Assembly: GCA_007258455.2 (NCBI GenBank)
Contig: VDFB02358134.1
Coordinates: forward strand, 214,319,565 to 214,383,564
Reading direction: 5' to 3'
Length of the DNA stretch: 64,000 nucleotides
Source: Sequoia sempervirens
Taxonomy: Eukaryota > Streptophyta > Pinopsida > Cupressales > Cupressaceae
Both the position numbers and the translations under genes were made by a program. The notes under the pieces are model-generated. The model did no database searches and was not told the DNA's origin. It worked only from the letters and a program-made list of their open reading frames with translations. This document shows, piece by piece, positions 34,021-44,480 of the stretch (positions are counted from its first letter, which is position 1; the number at the start of each line of letters is the position of its first letter).

Positions 34021-35650
34021 TATGTAATTAGAGGTTTACAAAATAAATTGCAAATTAATCCTAATTAAAGTTTTTCCTCGATCGCAACAAAATTGCGTGA
34101 CTATCTTATTTAGCCATTGAAATTACAAAATAAGTTCACATTTATATAACTAATTACTTAAATGTTGTAATTAGAACTCAAATAGCAAATTGAAAAATGA
34201 AAAGAAATAGAGAGAATGATAGATAGAAGATAGAAGAATAAGACAAAATAGGAGATAACATTGGTTGATAACGGAGTTCGTCTAATCAAGACTATGTCTA
34301 TGGGCCCGCTTCTCAAGTAGGACCGCTTTATTAATGTTTCCAAGTAATAGAAATGCCTTGTTACAATATCCAAGCTCTAAAACCTACATAAAATTTCTCA
34401 CAATATACTCCCAACACTTGAAGACACTCAAAAGGCCTTCCTGCTTACAATATTCTCCACCAAAGAATTTTTTCTCCAAAATGAACTTCCCTAATTACAA
34501 GCCAAAGCACGCCCCTTTATATACCAATTTAATCGCTAATATGGGCTAAAACCATATTATTTTGCAAATATACCCATATCTCCTAATTACAACATGTAAT
34601 TCTGCAAATCTCTCTTATTTGCAAAAATATCTCCATAAATCCCCCTTTACATCATAAAAATCCTCTAAAATATCCCATATAATCTTTTTAATCCCTTAAA
34701 TAATCTATTAATATCCTTAAAAATCCTTTAAAATATAGTTAAGCCCCTTTAAATTCCATGTTTTTGGGCTTTACAAGACTGGCTTTTAATCTCTTTTAAA
34801 ATTGAAGGATTTACTTTTAAATTTAGAGGGTGAAAGATTAAAAATAAGGGGATTTCAGTTTAGAGAATTAGATTATATAAAATAGAGCGCTGAAATATTC
34901 TCAACAACATGTGTGGTGGAGTGGTTTGGAGGAAATTTTGGGGTAGGGTGGTTGCTTGTTCAAACCCCATCCACTTCTATTTTTAAAACATAACTAAAAA
35001 CTTTTACTCATTAAATAGAACACCACCTCCATATATACTAGTACATATATAGTGACTTATTGGTTGACCGATATGCTAGTAAATGGGGGTTATGAGTTGG
35101 ACCCCCCTCCACTCCTTTTATTGGTAAGGATAACTTGACCATCAGAGGAGAGAGGAGATCACCACGTGTCAAGCTGAGAACAAATCCATGTGTCAAGTTG
35201 TGATTCACTGTCACCTGCCAACCGGATGCCATGTCATGCTGACTCACCCCGCCATGTGTCAAGTTTTGATTTGTCTACATCACTATACAGTGTTGACTGT
35301 GCATGCCATGTCAGTGTCCATGCTAATTGTACTTTTCATGACATGATCAAGTCAAGCCAATTTGACTAAACTTTGACCAAAAATTTGACCGGCCATAACT
35401 TTCACGTACAAGCTTCATTTTCGAAACCAAATATAGTTCCAAAATCAGTGTGACGAGCTCTAAAACTTGGTGTCATTTTTTCCTCATTTTGAGAAGATCA
35501 AATTTTCACTTTTTTTTGGTTCCCTGATTCACTTGTTTGATTGGACCTTTGACTATGCATAACTTTTGCACAAAGACTTCTTTTGAGCCTGTTCAAGTTG
35601 CATCAGGACCATGTTAGCGAGCTCTATGCGATGATGCTAGTTTCATGAGA
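34021..35650. other. Non-coding spacer in E2 after the PMD ORF
   Basis: No coding domain. 34021-34900 is AT-rich with runs of AATCCCTTTAAA type and may be a separate insertion, but I could not find matching flanks. 34911-35000 holds a tRNA-like promoter pair (listed separately). 35155-35280 has three copies of C(A/C)(T/C)GTGTCAAG(T/C)T. The function of the stretch is unknown. Confidence 0.35.
34911..34990 (+). repeat. tRNA-derived SINE head, candidate
   Basis: A perfect A-box fit TGGTGGAGTGG (34914-34924; consensus TRGYNNARNGG) is followed 43 bp later by TTGTTCAAACC (34957-34967; B-box consensus GGTTCGANNCC with two differences) and then CCCATCCACTTC. This is the layout of a plant SINE head. 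The tail and target duplication are not clear. Confidence 0.4.
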
Positions 35651-36760
35651 TTTTGAGACTGAAATTTTTAGTTTTTTCTGGATCCACCTAGATCAAGGAG
35701 ATTTCCAGAGAGTTGGCTAGGGTGAGCATAATCAGGCATGATATAGGATTTTGTATGAGAGGGAAGAGCCAGTGGAGTAGTGAGATCCTTGTTTGACTCA
35801 GTCCCAGAGTGGGAGAGGTAGTGGTAGCAGCAAGAGCCATAGTAGCCACAGCTAGAGTAGCGTGGGCACATCAACTTCATCTAGACATTCATTAGGACAT
35901 AGATCTCATCATAGCCAAAGACATTCATCAGGCACTTGTCCAGCCTTAGCCACAAATCATCAGGACATGGGTCTCATCACAGTCATCTAGCTATCACAAT
36001 GGCAGTAGCATCACAAAGCTAGCCTATTGGTTCCTAGAAGATACCATCAGTTCCAATAACAGAGCATCAGTCACACCATTCCTCACCTCAAGGAGATGAG
36101 GAGAGTACCATTTAGAGAATGTTTTATCTTGTTGTTATGTTGACACATTTATATATTGACCATCGAGCCTGCGAGCTCTATTTTTGGGATTTCTCAAGAC
36201 TCTATCCTATGACATTATTTTGAGATATATATATATATATGATGCATTTTTGGTGCGGATTGTATGTTATGTGTTATGTTATGATGCATTATGATTCTAT
36301 TGTGTTCATGTGATGTGATGTATGCAATGATTCCTATGATGATGCATTTTATTTTATGGGATGTATGCATGTATGATGGTTATTTATGATGAGATGCAAT
36401 GATGAGATTACTTTATGTATGATGGTTGTTTTATGATGATGATGATGTTCTATATGTGCTTAATGTTTTTGACATTAATGAATGCCATGCTTATGATTTT
36501 GAATGATTATGTATGTATGGATAATGAAATATATGATGCTTTATGCTATGATCATGAATCTATCTGCATTGATGATATGGATGACACATGACAAATGTTT
36601 AATGCACTTACATGTTATGTTAATGCAAATGGATGAATGCAAATATGTGAATAAATGTATGCAAATGTGTAATTTACTAATGTAATTTCTATATATGAGC
36701 ATGTATGGAATTAAATTTTTGCATTTCACAGGATATCATCAAGATATGGAAGAATAGAAA
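35650..36760 (+). other. Possible distal end of the antisense ORF, then ATG/TATG-rich low-complexity DNA
   Basis: 35880-36110 is rich in CATCA and TCATC words and would encode Ser/His-rich peptide with stops; it resembles ORF tails but I cannot align it. 36223-36241 is a TA microsatellite. 36245-36700 is low-complexity sequence dominated by TATG, GATG and ATGATGATG. The E1 antisense ORF region also ends near a TA microsatellite. Confidence 0.35.
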
Positions 36761-37034
36761 TGACCATACAAAAGGAGAAGATGGATGTTAGTGCAGAGAA
36801 AGAATCCTTCAATATATATTGCCAAAGTACTAATAGGTGTTGCTCTAATCATCATTGGTTAGATTATTGTAATGGCCAACAAACAACATGATATGACACA
36901 GATCAATGGTGTGCAAGGTTGTACCATCACATAGACCAAGCAATCACAAAAAAGGATTATCATGACTCATACGAGGAGCTCAGTTGCCCTTAGTCTTTTT
37001 GTCACAACCAACCACAAACAAGAAATACAAGCCA

Positions 37035-37185
37035 TGATACATCATTGCTCCTTTAAATCATATGTAGGACATCCTTGAGGAACTAGTAGCATGGAAGTCT
37101 AAAAATACAAGACAATCATCATGATACATCGTTCCTCCTCTAAATCCCGATGCCAGGACATCCTCGAGGAACTAGTAGCATGATG
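37035..37185 (+). repeat. Tandem duplication, about 105 bp unit
   Basis: ATGATACATC(A/G)TT.CTCCT(C)TAAATC followed by AGGACATCCT(T/C)GAGGAACTAGTAGCATG occurs twice, first ending near 37094, then near 37183. Confidence 0.8.
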
Positions 37186-38065
37186 AAAAATTAAATGACA
37201 AGAGTGACTAGATTAATGACAATGTTTTCCAAGTGCTTACCAAGTGTTTTTCAAGTGTGTTAAAATGCCAAGTGCTTTGATGTCGAGATGTCAAGTTTGA
37301 AGAAGCCTAGGTTTATATATGACAGATGTCAAGTAATTCCAAATTGAGGAAGGACATATCCTGAATGATGTTGATGACGAGGGCACGATCCTCAAATCTC
37401 ACGAGAATCCCCCAAAATTCTAGATGACAGTGTCAATGCTTCAAAAAGAAATATCCTAAAGCATAAATAAATGACATAGGTTGTTCTTCAGAAGGACACA
37501 TCCAAAGAGTAACCAAGATTTGACAGGTTGACTTGTTATGAAATTTATACCAAAGTTGACTAGATAACTAAATCGACTGCATGTCGATATTGACATGCCA
37601 ATTTAGTTGAAATGTCAATTAAATGATTGTCAAAGTTTGTTTAAGAGTTTTCTATTTTAGGATGTTAAAGGATTCGTTTGATTTGAAGAAATTTGATGTC
37701 TGTGAGAGTGAATGTCATGAACCCTCATTGACGGACCTAGTGCGGCTTCGGGGAGTCATCAATTGATGGCCTTGCCTACATCATACACTTAGAGACCTCG
37801 TAGTTCGACACGACCAATGGCTTTTTCTTATTGATCAAAGATTGAGTTATGATTTTATTTTGACAACCCTAAAAGGACTGACCTAGTATCTCGGGGGTTC
37901 AAAGATTATCCTTTCCTATGTAGCAAATGTGCATAGACAACGTAGTTCAACAATGACAAAGACTGACACAACTAACATGATGGATTTTGACTCCGTTTTT
38001 GGGATTTTTGAGTGTTATTTGGATTTTTTTGTGTTTTTCAAAGTTTATTTTTTATTTTTTTGGAT

Positions 38066-38282
38066 TTCTTCAAGACATGTTCTAATTTTTTATGGATTAT
38101 TTCAAGACATTTTGTGATTTTTATGACTTTTTTTAGGACATTTTATAATTTTTATGACTTTTTTCAAAACATTTTATGATTTTTATGACTTTTTTATGAC
38201 ATTTTCTAATTTTTATTGCTTTTTTCAGGACATTCTCTGATTTTTATGGCTTTTTTCAAGACATTTTCTGATATTTATGGAC
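38066..38282 (+). repeat. Tandem array of about seven 31-32-bp units
   Basis: Units of the form TTTTTCAAGACATTTTCTGA followed by TTTTTATGGC, imperfect but in clear register (starting near 38069, 38100, 38132, 38164, 38196, 38226, 38256). It lies between integrase and the antisense ORF of E2. Such arrays in the 3' region are known from Tat-lineage retrotransposons and can seed satellites. Confidence 0.88.
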
Positions 38283-38880
38283 CATGTGCAAGACCCACTG
38301 TAGTCAGGTTATAAAGGGTTGCCCCTAGTCAAGTCAAGGACTAGCCAAATTGAAGGAAGTGGAAAAGGACGTGCTCAGGATGAAAGGTGGAGGATATTCT
38401 AGACTTGATGTCAACCATTGTTAGCCATGGAAAGAAATGGTAGGATGTTATGATGAATTTCATGAGAGTGTTGAAAAATCAACTATTTATTATGGACCAA
38501 GGTAGATGGAGTGATAGTAGATGGTGAAGGAAAGACTGACTACACATGGTGCCTATTTGCTAGGTTTTCACCATAGTACTTATCCAAAGCGCCACCGAAG
38601 TGGTTTTCACTAATGGATGAATTATTTCTCTTTACTATTTTGGATATTTTCTAATTTTTCTGGTGTCACCAAGATGCTTTTTTGCCAGGTTTTCATCAGG
38701 GTGACTATTTTTTTCTATTTCTCAATAGTTTTGTATTTTTTTGGTTTTTAGCCAAGCTCTCTAATGCTATGTGTAGAATTTATGGAGATGCAAGTTTTTG
38801 ATAGGTTCTATCAATTGTTTCATGTTTGGAGTGGCCAACTAGTATGCGTTAGAACCAAATGCGGTAGTGATGATGTAAGG
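38283..38880. other. E2 spacer next to integrase
   Basis: No coding domain. It has several CCAAG/GTTTTCACC words (for example AGGTTTTCACCATAG at about 38561 and AGGTTTTCATCAGGG at about 38688), perhaps diverged repeats. Nothing else supported. Confidence 0.4.
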
Positions 38881-39920
38881 GTCCAGCCAATTAGGCTTGA
38901 ACTTTTTGGGCTTCTCTCGATCAAACTAATTCTTTGGATTTTGCATTAAGACCAAGTTGCAAATGGAAAAATATCAGACCCTAACTCTCTTATTATAACT
39001 ACGGAAAAGGTGGTTCTAATATGCCTGTAAATCATTCAAGGTATTCTATTTGTGTTCTTCTAACATTTCTAGCTCATGCAGTTGAGACTGTCAGTACTCT
39101 TCATCATCAATCAATCCCTTCCTGGAGACTCTAAGAGAGGGGACTTTGACCTTGATGGATAGGATGGCTTCAAATCCAAAGACCAAGGTGAAAGGGGTGG
39201 CTCTAGTAGGTGTACAACTGCTGGTGCGGTAGGCCCATAGAGCAGGGTTGAGTTGTAAATGCCAGTCACGATTAGTGACATTGAAATTCCTTTTAAGAAT
39301 CTCTATAATTGTCTTGTTGGACACCTCGGCTTGACCATTACCTTGTAGGTAATAGGGCATGGAGAAATGGTGTTGAATGTGGAAGCATTCACAAAGCTCA
39401 TAGACATCTTGATTTTTGAAAGGACAACCTTTTTCTATCATAATGGACTATGGAACACCATATCGGAAAATGATGTAGTTGAGGATGAATTTAGAAATCT
39501 GCTTACCGGATATGTATGAGAGGGAAATTTCTTCTATCCATTTGGTGAAATACTCAGCGGTGGTGATAACAAATTTATGGCAATTGGATGCGGTGGGATG
39601 GATTTTACCCATGAGGTTGAGTCCCCATTGTGTGAATGGAAAAGGAGAAGTGATTGAACGAATTTCTATCGCGGGTGCATGAATTAGATCACTGTGCACC
39701 TGACATTGTTGGCATCTTCTTACAAACTAAAGGGAATCCTTTTCCATAATCGACTAGTAATACCCAAGTCTCATAACTTTCTTAGCTAAGGTTGGGCCAC
39801 TCGAATTAGATTTGCATATACCCTCATGTACCTCACATAAGGTTGTTTGTGCTTCGTCAGTGTCAAGACATCAAAGAAGGGTATTGTCAAAGCTACGTCG
39901 ATATAAGGTGTCATTGATGA
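38880..39920 (-). pseudogene. E2 integrase, catalytic triad damaged
   Basis: Minus strand, Ty3/gypsy integrase. Zinc-finger part with SSGPTLAKKVMRLGYY and FVRRCQQCQ (39705-39830). Core: WGLNLMG where WGLDLMG is usual (first Asp to Asn, about 39620), SIMIEKGCPF where SIISDNGTPF is usual (second Asp to Glu, about 39415-39440), and GQAEVSNKT with the Glu kept. RDWHLQLNPALWAYRTS and TRATPFTLVFGFEA follow. A stop separates 39448-39699 from 39091-39441. The two substitutions should abolish strand transfer. Confidence 0.88.
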
Positions 39921-39987
39921 TGCTATAACAGTTGCCTTTGCAGATAAAAGATTTACATTGGTTGTTGGAAAGGTTCAATGGAAGGGC

Positions 39988-40530
39988 CTAGGAATGAAAG
40001 TAATCATATATGTCTTGATACCAAGGTGAATTGGGACCAACAATCTCACAAACCATTTCTGACTCAGGAATGCCATAAGCAGGAACCAATAGTTGTTCCA
40101 CTAAGAACTTGAATTGTGGCACATTGTTGGGAATGTCTAAGAGAAATCCGATCATAGCCATTGTGTTTGCTACCTTTTTTTGTACTCTGGGAATTTTATC
40201 AAAAGTGAGCACATGGAAATATGACTGAAAGCTATCAACCATGTGTTTGTAGGGCATCAAATTCTCATCCTTGGTTTCATATTCATCATTGACCTATTTG
40301 ATGGACAACTGAGAATCACCAAAGACTAGGAGTGTTTTAATTTTCCATTTAATAGCCATTCAGAGTCTTGTGATGAGTGCCTCATATTCTGTAACATTAT
40401 TAGTGTAGGGGAAGGCTATTCAGAATGACTCAGGGATAGAATCTCCTTGTGGTTTGATGAATAGTATACTGGCTCCCAAGCCATGACCTGTATCGGACCT
40501 GTCAAAATAGATCTTCCAAGGTTATTTAGG
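39988..40530 (-). pseudogene. E2 archaeal-type RNase H
   Basis: Minus strand. WKIYFDRSDTGHGLGASI (first Asp kept; FDGS is usual; about 40465-40520), NNVTEYEALITRL (Glu), LLVFGDSQLSIKQV (Asp), then KIPRVQKKVANTMAMI, where the fourth acidic residue of the ADALA-type word is absent. Several stops. It lies between the native RNase H and integrase, as in E1. Confidence 0.85.
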
Positions 40531-41000
40531 ATCCACATGAAAGATGGAATCATTGAGTAAATATGCTACCAAAGGGTGATCACCTTGTACGGGTGCATCA
40601 ACGAGTTGATTCGCTATTACATGTCCTTTTATAGCCTTGTGTTCCATGTACTGTATGTCATACTCACTCAGTATCATAACCCATTTTTCCAACCTACTTA
40701 TTAATGCTACCTGACTGAGGAGATACTTCAAGGGATGAATCTTTGCTACTAGTTGTGTCTTGTGGTTCAACATGTAATTTCTTAACTTTTGGGAGGAAAA
40801 GATAACTATGAGATAGGCATGTTCTATGTGTGTATTTGAGTTCATATCCGACTAATGTGTGAATGATGTAGTATATAGCCCATTCTTTTTCATCATGGTC
40901 ATTTTGTGCAAGCAATGCCCCCAATGCTGAAGTGGTTGTTGAAATATACACAATCAGAGGTTTTCCTTCAATGGGTGGTATTAACACAGGTGGTGTCAGT
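40530..41000 (-). pseudogene. E2 native RNase H remnant
   Basis: Minus strand: PLIVYISTTTSALGALLAQND (first catalytic region; usual LYLSVS-x-xAVGAVLxQ), EWAIYYIIHTLVGYELKY, then a shifted frame with LRNYMLNHKTQLVAKIHPLKYLLSQ, RLEKWVMILSEYDIQYMEHKAIKGHVIANQLVD. Typical of gypsy RNase H followed by the linker to the second RNase H. The catalytic Asp of the first word is Ser/Thr-like, a decayed state common in elements with a second RNase H. Confidence 0.75.
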
Positions 41001-41840
41001 AGATAGTCTTTGATATTTTGGAAGGTCGCTTCACACTTGTCACTCCACACAAATGGGATACCCTTGTGCAATAGATATTGTAATGGTTGGAATTTTTCTG
41101 CTAGTTGTATGATCAAGCATCAAATAGACTATAATATGCCTTGTAATTTCCTTAGCTCACCAATTCCTTTCAGTGGAGGCATGTCCAATATTGCTTTCAG
41201 TTTAGCAGGATCCACTTCAATGCCTCAGTGAGAAACTATATACCCCAAGAGTTTTCCCGAAGTCACACCGAACACACACTTCTTAGGACTCAAATGGACC
41301 TTGTATTCTTCTAGCCTTTTAAATTTTTTGTCTAGCACATTAAGATAATCACTGCATGTCAAAGACTTTGCCGAGAGGTCATCCTCATAGTCTTCCATTA
41401 GAGTGTGAATGAGGTCATCAAATATTTTTGTGATGGCTCATTGATATGTAGCACCTGCGTTCTTTAGGCCAAAAGGCATGACATTCTAGTAGTACGTACC
41501 CCAGGGATAGGTGAATTCTATTTTGTGCTAATCCTTTGGAGCGATGTGAATTTGATTGTAACCCAAGAAGCCATCCATGAGGGATAGCATCTTGTATCCT
41601 ATTGTAAGATCAACTATGATGTCTATGTTGGGAAGTGGAAAATCATCCTTTAGACATGCCTTATTTAAGTCTCGAAAGTCTATGAAGATGTGAATTTGAT
41701 TGTTTGGCTTTGTGACAGGTATGAGGTTTGAAATCCAATTGACATAGTCTATTGATCTTATGAACCCCACATCTAGCAACTTCTTGAGCTCAACTTTTAC
41801 TAACAAGGGAATCTGGGGGTGCATCTTTCACAACTTTTTC
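41000..41840 (-). pseudogene. E2 reverse transcriptase, broken
   Basis: Minus strand: KMHPQIPLLVKVELKKLLDVGFIRSID (start, 41750-41824), NWISNLIPVTKPN, FIDFRDLNKACLKDDFPLPNIDIIVD, LMDGFLGYNQIHI; then, in other frames, the catalytic box as YEDD (about 41379-41390; family YVDD) and CVFGVTSGKLLGYIVS (about 41240-41290). The YEDD substitution at the variable position may reduce activity; frameshifts make it inactive anyway. Confidence 0.87.
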
Positions 41841-42600
41841 TTGACTGGTTTAGCATCTGGTAGTAAGGGAAGATGGTGTAAAACTAGTGTTGGATTCAAT
41901 CTTGGCATATCAACATAGCACCATGCAAAGTTAATCTTATGTTCTAAGGAGAACTTTTGAAACTTAGGCTTTTCTTCTTCTTTCAAAGATGTTGCAAAGA
42001 GAACCATTTTGGGATCTTCTGGTGTGGTTATATTAACTTCTATTGTATCTTTAATGACCATTGCCATTTTTTCCTATGTAAGAGGAAGAAAGTCCAATCT
42101 TCCATCCTTAGGCACCTTAGGGAGGTTTTCACCCTTGGATACGTCCTTTATTTTTAATTTTGTATCATCAAAAGGTGCCTTGTGGTTTTCACCTAAAGAC
42201 ATGTCCTTTTCTTTATTTTTTTATTTTTGTGAATGAAGGATTGCACAGTCTCCCTAAAGTATGCCGCACAATCTAGATCTATAGTGAATCTAGCTTTATG
42301 GTCCCCAATTGGTATGCCTTCATGGAGTCCCATGAATTCTGTAATAGTTTCATCATTCTAAAAAATTTCCATAGTAGGCGAGCATTGTTGATCTCAGTTG
42401 ATGAGCTATGGGTAGATAAGGGAGATACCAACATCAATATTGGCGAAAGGTGGGGATGATGTGGATATCATGCAAACTAAGGCTGAAAGGGTAAAGACAA
42501 AATTGTCCTCAAAGTCCTAGGAGGATTCTATCCAATCATCATCTTCATTAGGTTCAGGAAAATTAAACTCATGGTCATAATAGGGGATGAATGAGTGGGA
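41828..42600 (-). pseudogene. E2 linker upstream of RT
   Basis: Minus strand: an open piece 41828-42067 with FAWCYVDMPRLNPTLVLHHLPL (usual FAWSYxDMPGLDPxxVxHxL), then about 42110-42340 with GENLPKVPKDGRLDFLPL and a duplicated KDMSLGENHKA/KDVSKGENLPK word. This is the protease-RT linker. No protease loop is visible before the gap. Confidence 0.6.
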
Positions 42601-42656
42601 ATCATGGTCAATATAAGGGACAAACATATTGGCATCATGGTCAATAGGGTCAAGTG
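42570..42656 (-). repeat. 33-bp in-frame tandem repeat running into the gap
   Basis: Units beginning ATGGTCA(A/T)(T/A) at 42571, 42604 and 42637, each 33 bp. On the minus strand they encode an 11-residue unit around YIDHDSHSFIP. The third copy is cut by the Ns. Confidence 0.8.
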
Positions 42657-42756
42657 NNNNNNNNNNNNNNNNNNNNNNNNNNNNNNNNNNNNNNNNNNNN
42701 NNNNNNNNNNNNNNNNNNNNNNNNNNNNNNNNNNNNNNNNNNNNNNNNNNNNNNNN
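42657..42756. other. Assembly gap, exactly 100 N
   Basis: 100 Ns, the conventional length for a gap of unknown size. The sequences left and right are unrelated by eye, so the missing part may be large; it probably held the rest of the 33-bp array and the 5' part of E2. Confidence 0.99.
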
Positions 42757-43537
42757 ATGAAAGCCCAAAGCCTAAAAAGAATGTACCCATTGTTGGCCTT
42801 TCATTTATCTGAGTGATGTATTATAAGTCCTTTGTTAGTCATTTTGTTGTTGAACAGTTACTGTGCGAAAGTTCTATGGTTCTGTTTTGTATATATTTGA
42901 GAGGATTTCAGAAAATGCCGAGGCCAAGAGTTGTATCAGATACACTGGCTACCTACCGTAATTTCTTGGTCCTTTCGCTTTGCAAGTCTGTCTTGTATAA
43001 ACTACACTGGATTTGAAGCTGTCTTCCAGAGTAAATATGTAGCAACTCCAAGGAATGACCACAGAAAACAGGAAATTTGTAGATACATAGATCAGGTCTT
43101 GCGGTCCATTAGAATGTACATATATTATGTAAATATATGGATCGTATCTTACTAGCGTCCATAGAGCATACTTTGCACTTGCATTCTACGACCATGTATT
43201 TGATGATAAGTCACAGTTTGCTTGCATCTTCATAAATAGATATTACAACTGTGCAGTCTGATGGCTGCGTAGATAATATGATCGTGGCAACATTTATCTA
43301 CTTATCAGAATGTACATTTGACTGTATTTACTAATTAATTGAAAATAAAAAATACATTGTATTCTGATTTTCAATAAATTAATAGATATGATCAAATGTG
43401 CAGTCCATAGACAATATGATCGTCAAAAGTATTTTGCATGCTAATCTTGTGTGCCTTATTACACATCAACAAAAGGGTTTAACTCATAACCAAACAAGTT
43501 TTATACTTATATTGTTAGGTACATGGGGATATGATAT

Positions 43538-43710
43538 TTACAATGATAATCACCTCCAATATGTGGTAGATATCTCTTAAATTAGTTGTATTAGATTATG
43601 TGGACAAATTGTGTAATTAATTATATCAAGCAATGAGTAAGTCTTCATTAAGACTACCCCTCCATTATATTATTAGTAGGCCTATATAAAGGAGGTGATT
43701 ATCATTGTAA
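43538..43710. repeat. Perfect 20-bp inverted repeat around a TATA box
   Basis: 43538-43557 and 43691-43710 are exact reverse complements (arm: TTACAATGATAATCACCTCC), 133 bp apart. A TATA-like CCTATATAAA (43681-43690) abuts the right arm. A smaller imperfect palindrome, AGTCTTCATTAAGACT, lies between at about 43640. An RNA starting about 25-30 bp after the TATA box would start within or just after the right arm. Confidence 0.85.
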
Positions 43711-43892
43711 TGATATGTGTTGAATGTTTGTGTGAAACTATATTCACATTTTACCTGGATTTTTTATTAAGAATTTATTTTCCTATTTTTAATTTGTAAA
43801 TCTTGTGACATGAGATTTATTTTTATTTTTCCATCTTTTCTATTTTTGACAAATGTGGATGCATATCTTCTTGTAATTTTTTATATGTAATC

Positions 43893-43913
43893 AATGGAAT
43901 GAATGAATGAATG
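43893..43913. repeat. AATG microsatellite
   Basis: GGAATGAATGAATGAATGCA, about four units. Confidence 0.85.
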
Positions 43914-44255
43914 CACCAATATTTATTTTGTATCTTTTTTTTTTTCTTCTAATTTATGCATTTGTAGCAAGCTCTCTTTTGTAAAAGAATTATTGCAGTT
44001 GATATTAACTCTTTTAGAGATACATATTATCTTAGAGTTTTATACATATTGCATTAAATTTACATGTTTTTATTTGATATCTTAGGGTTTTATCCATGAG
44101 GTTGTAATCATGCATCTTGGTGTAAAAAAGATCTTATCATTTCACTCAAAATATGTAAAAACCTCTAGATCCATATAAAGCACATTAGATTTGGACTTAA
44201 GAGTTTCTAAGGTAATTTTTTGGAGGAGGCATGACCTTATGAATAGTGTTCCATC

Positions 44256-44350
44256 ATGAACAATGATTTTGGTAGTGAGTAGTCATTTTTATCATGAATA
44301 GTATTTTTTTGGTCGTGAATAGTGTTTTCAAGTTGTGAACAGTGTTTTCA
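44256..44350 (+). repeat. Degenerate repeats of GTGAATAGTGTTTTCA type
   Basis: Four to five variants (TGAACAATGATTTTGG, TGAATAGTATTTTTTT, TGAATAGTGTTTTCAA, TGAACAGTGTTTTCAA) spaced 20-24 bp. They precede the S-like block at 44395. Confidence 0.65.
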
Positions 44351-44394
44351 ACCTCTTTTTTCATACATAATGGGGCAAGGTTGTTTTGGAGGGC

Positions 44395-44480
44395 ATATCT
44401 TGAGTATACGATGTCATTTTTTTGCAAAAAAATAGGTGTCATAAAGTTGGTTCCAAGCATTTTCCAATGGTGCTAGTATA
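44395..44480 (+). repeat. Diverged copy of the S interior block
   Basis: TATACGATGTCATTTTTTTG...AAAGTTGGTTCCAAGCATTTTCCAATGGTG resembles the block at about 20655-20735 (ATACGACGTCATTTTTTTG...AAAGCTGGTTCTAAGATCTACACAATGGTG). Same order and spacing, so common descent is likely. Confidence 0.65.

Larger units (their letters stand above)
30026..42656 (-). mobile_element. E2: Ty3/gypsy Tat-like element with antisense PMD ORF, 5' end lost at gap
   Basis: Minus strand. 3' LTR 30026-31161, plus-strand PMD ORF, tandem-repeat spacer, integrase, archaeal-type RNase H, RNase H, RT, upstream linker, then the assembly gap. The plan matches E1. The left border is set by TG at 30026 directly following copia sequence. 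The right border, 5' LTR, primer site, gag and protease are not visible. The internal sequence is much diverged from E1, so the two are different families with a shared plan. Confidence 0.85.

Noticed and set aside
34018..34906. Possible solo LTR (TG at 34018, TCAACA at 34906)
   Set aside because: No matching 5-bp flanks and no second copy in the window.
34914..34967. Functional tRNA gene
   Set aside because: Only the A and B box pattern is present; there is no paired acceptor stem or anticodon arm.
36503..36729. Met-rich small ORFs
   Set aside because: They arise from ATG/TATG low-complexity DNA.
38066..38282. Regular repeats considered as a CRISPR array
   Set aside because: Units abut without unique spacers, and the context is a plant retrotransposon.
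42517..42816. Open frames running through the N gap
   Set aside because: Their continuity depends on undefined bases; only the 42517-42656 side has an interpretable repeat.
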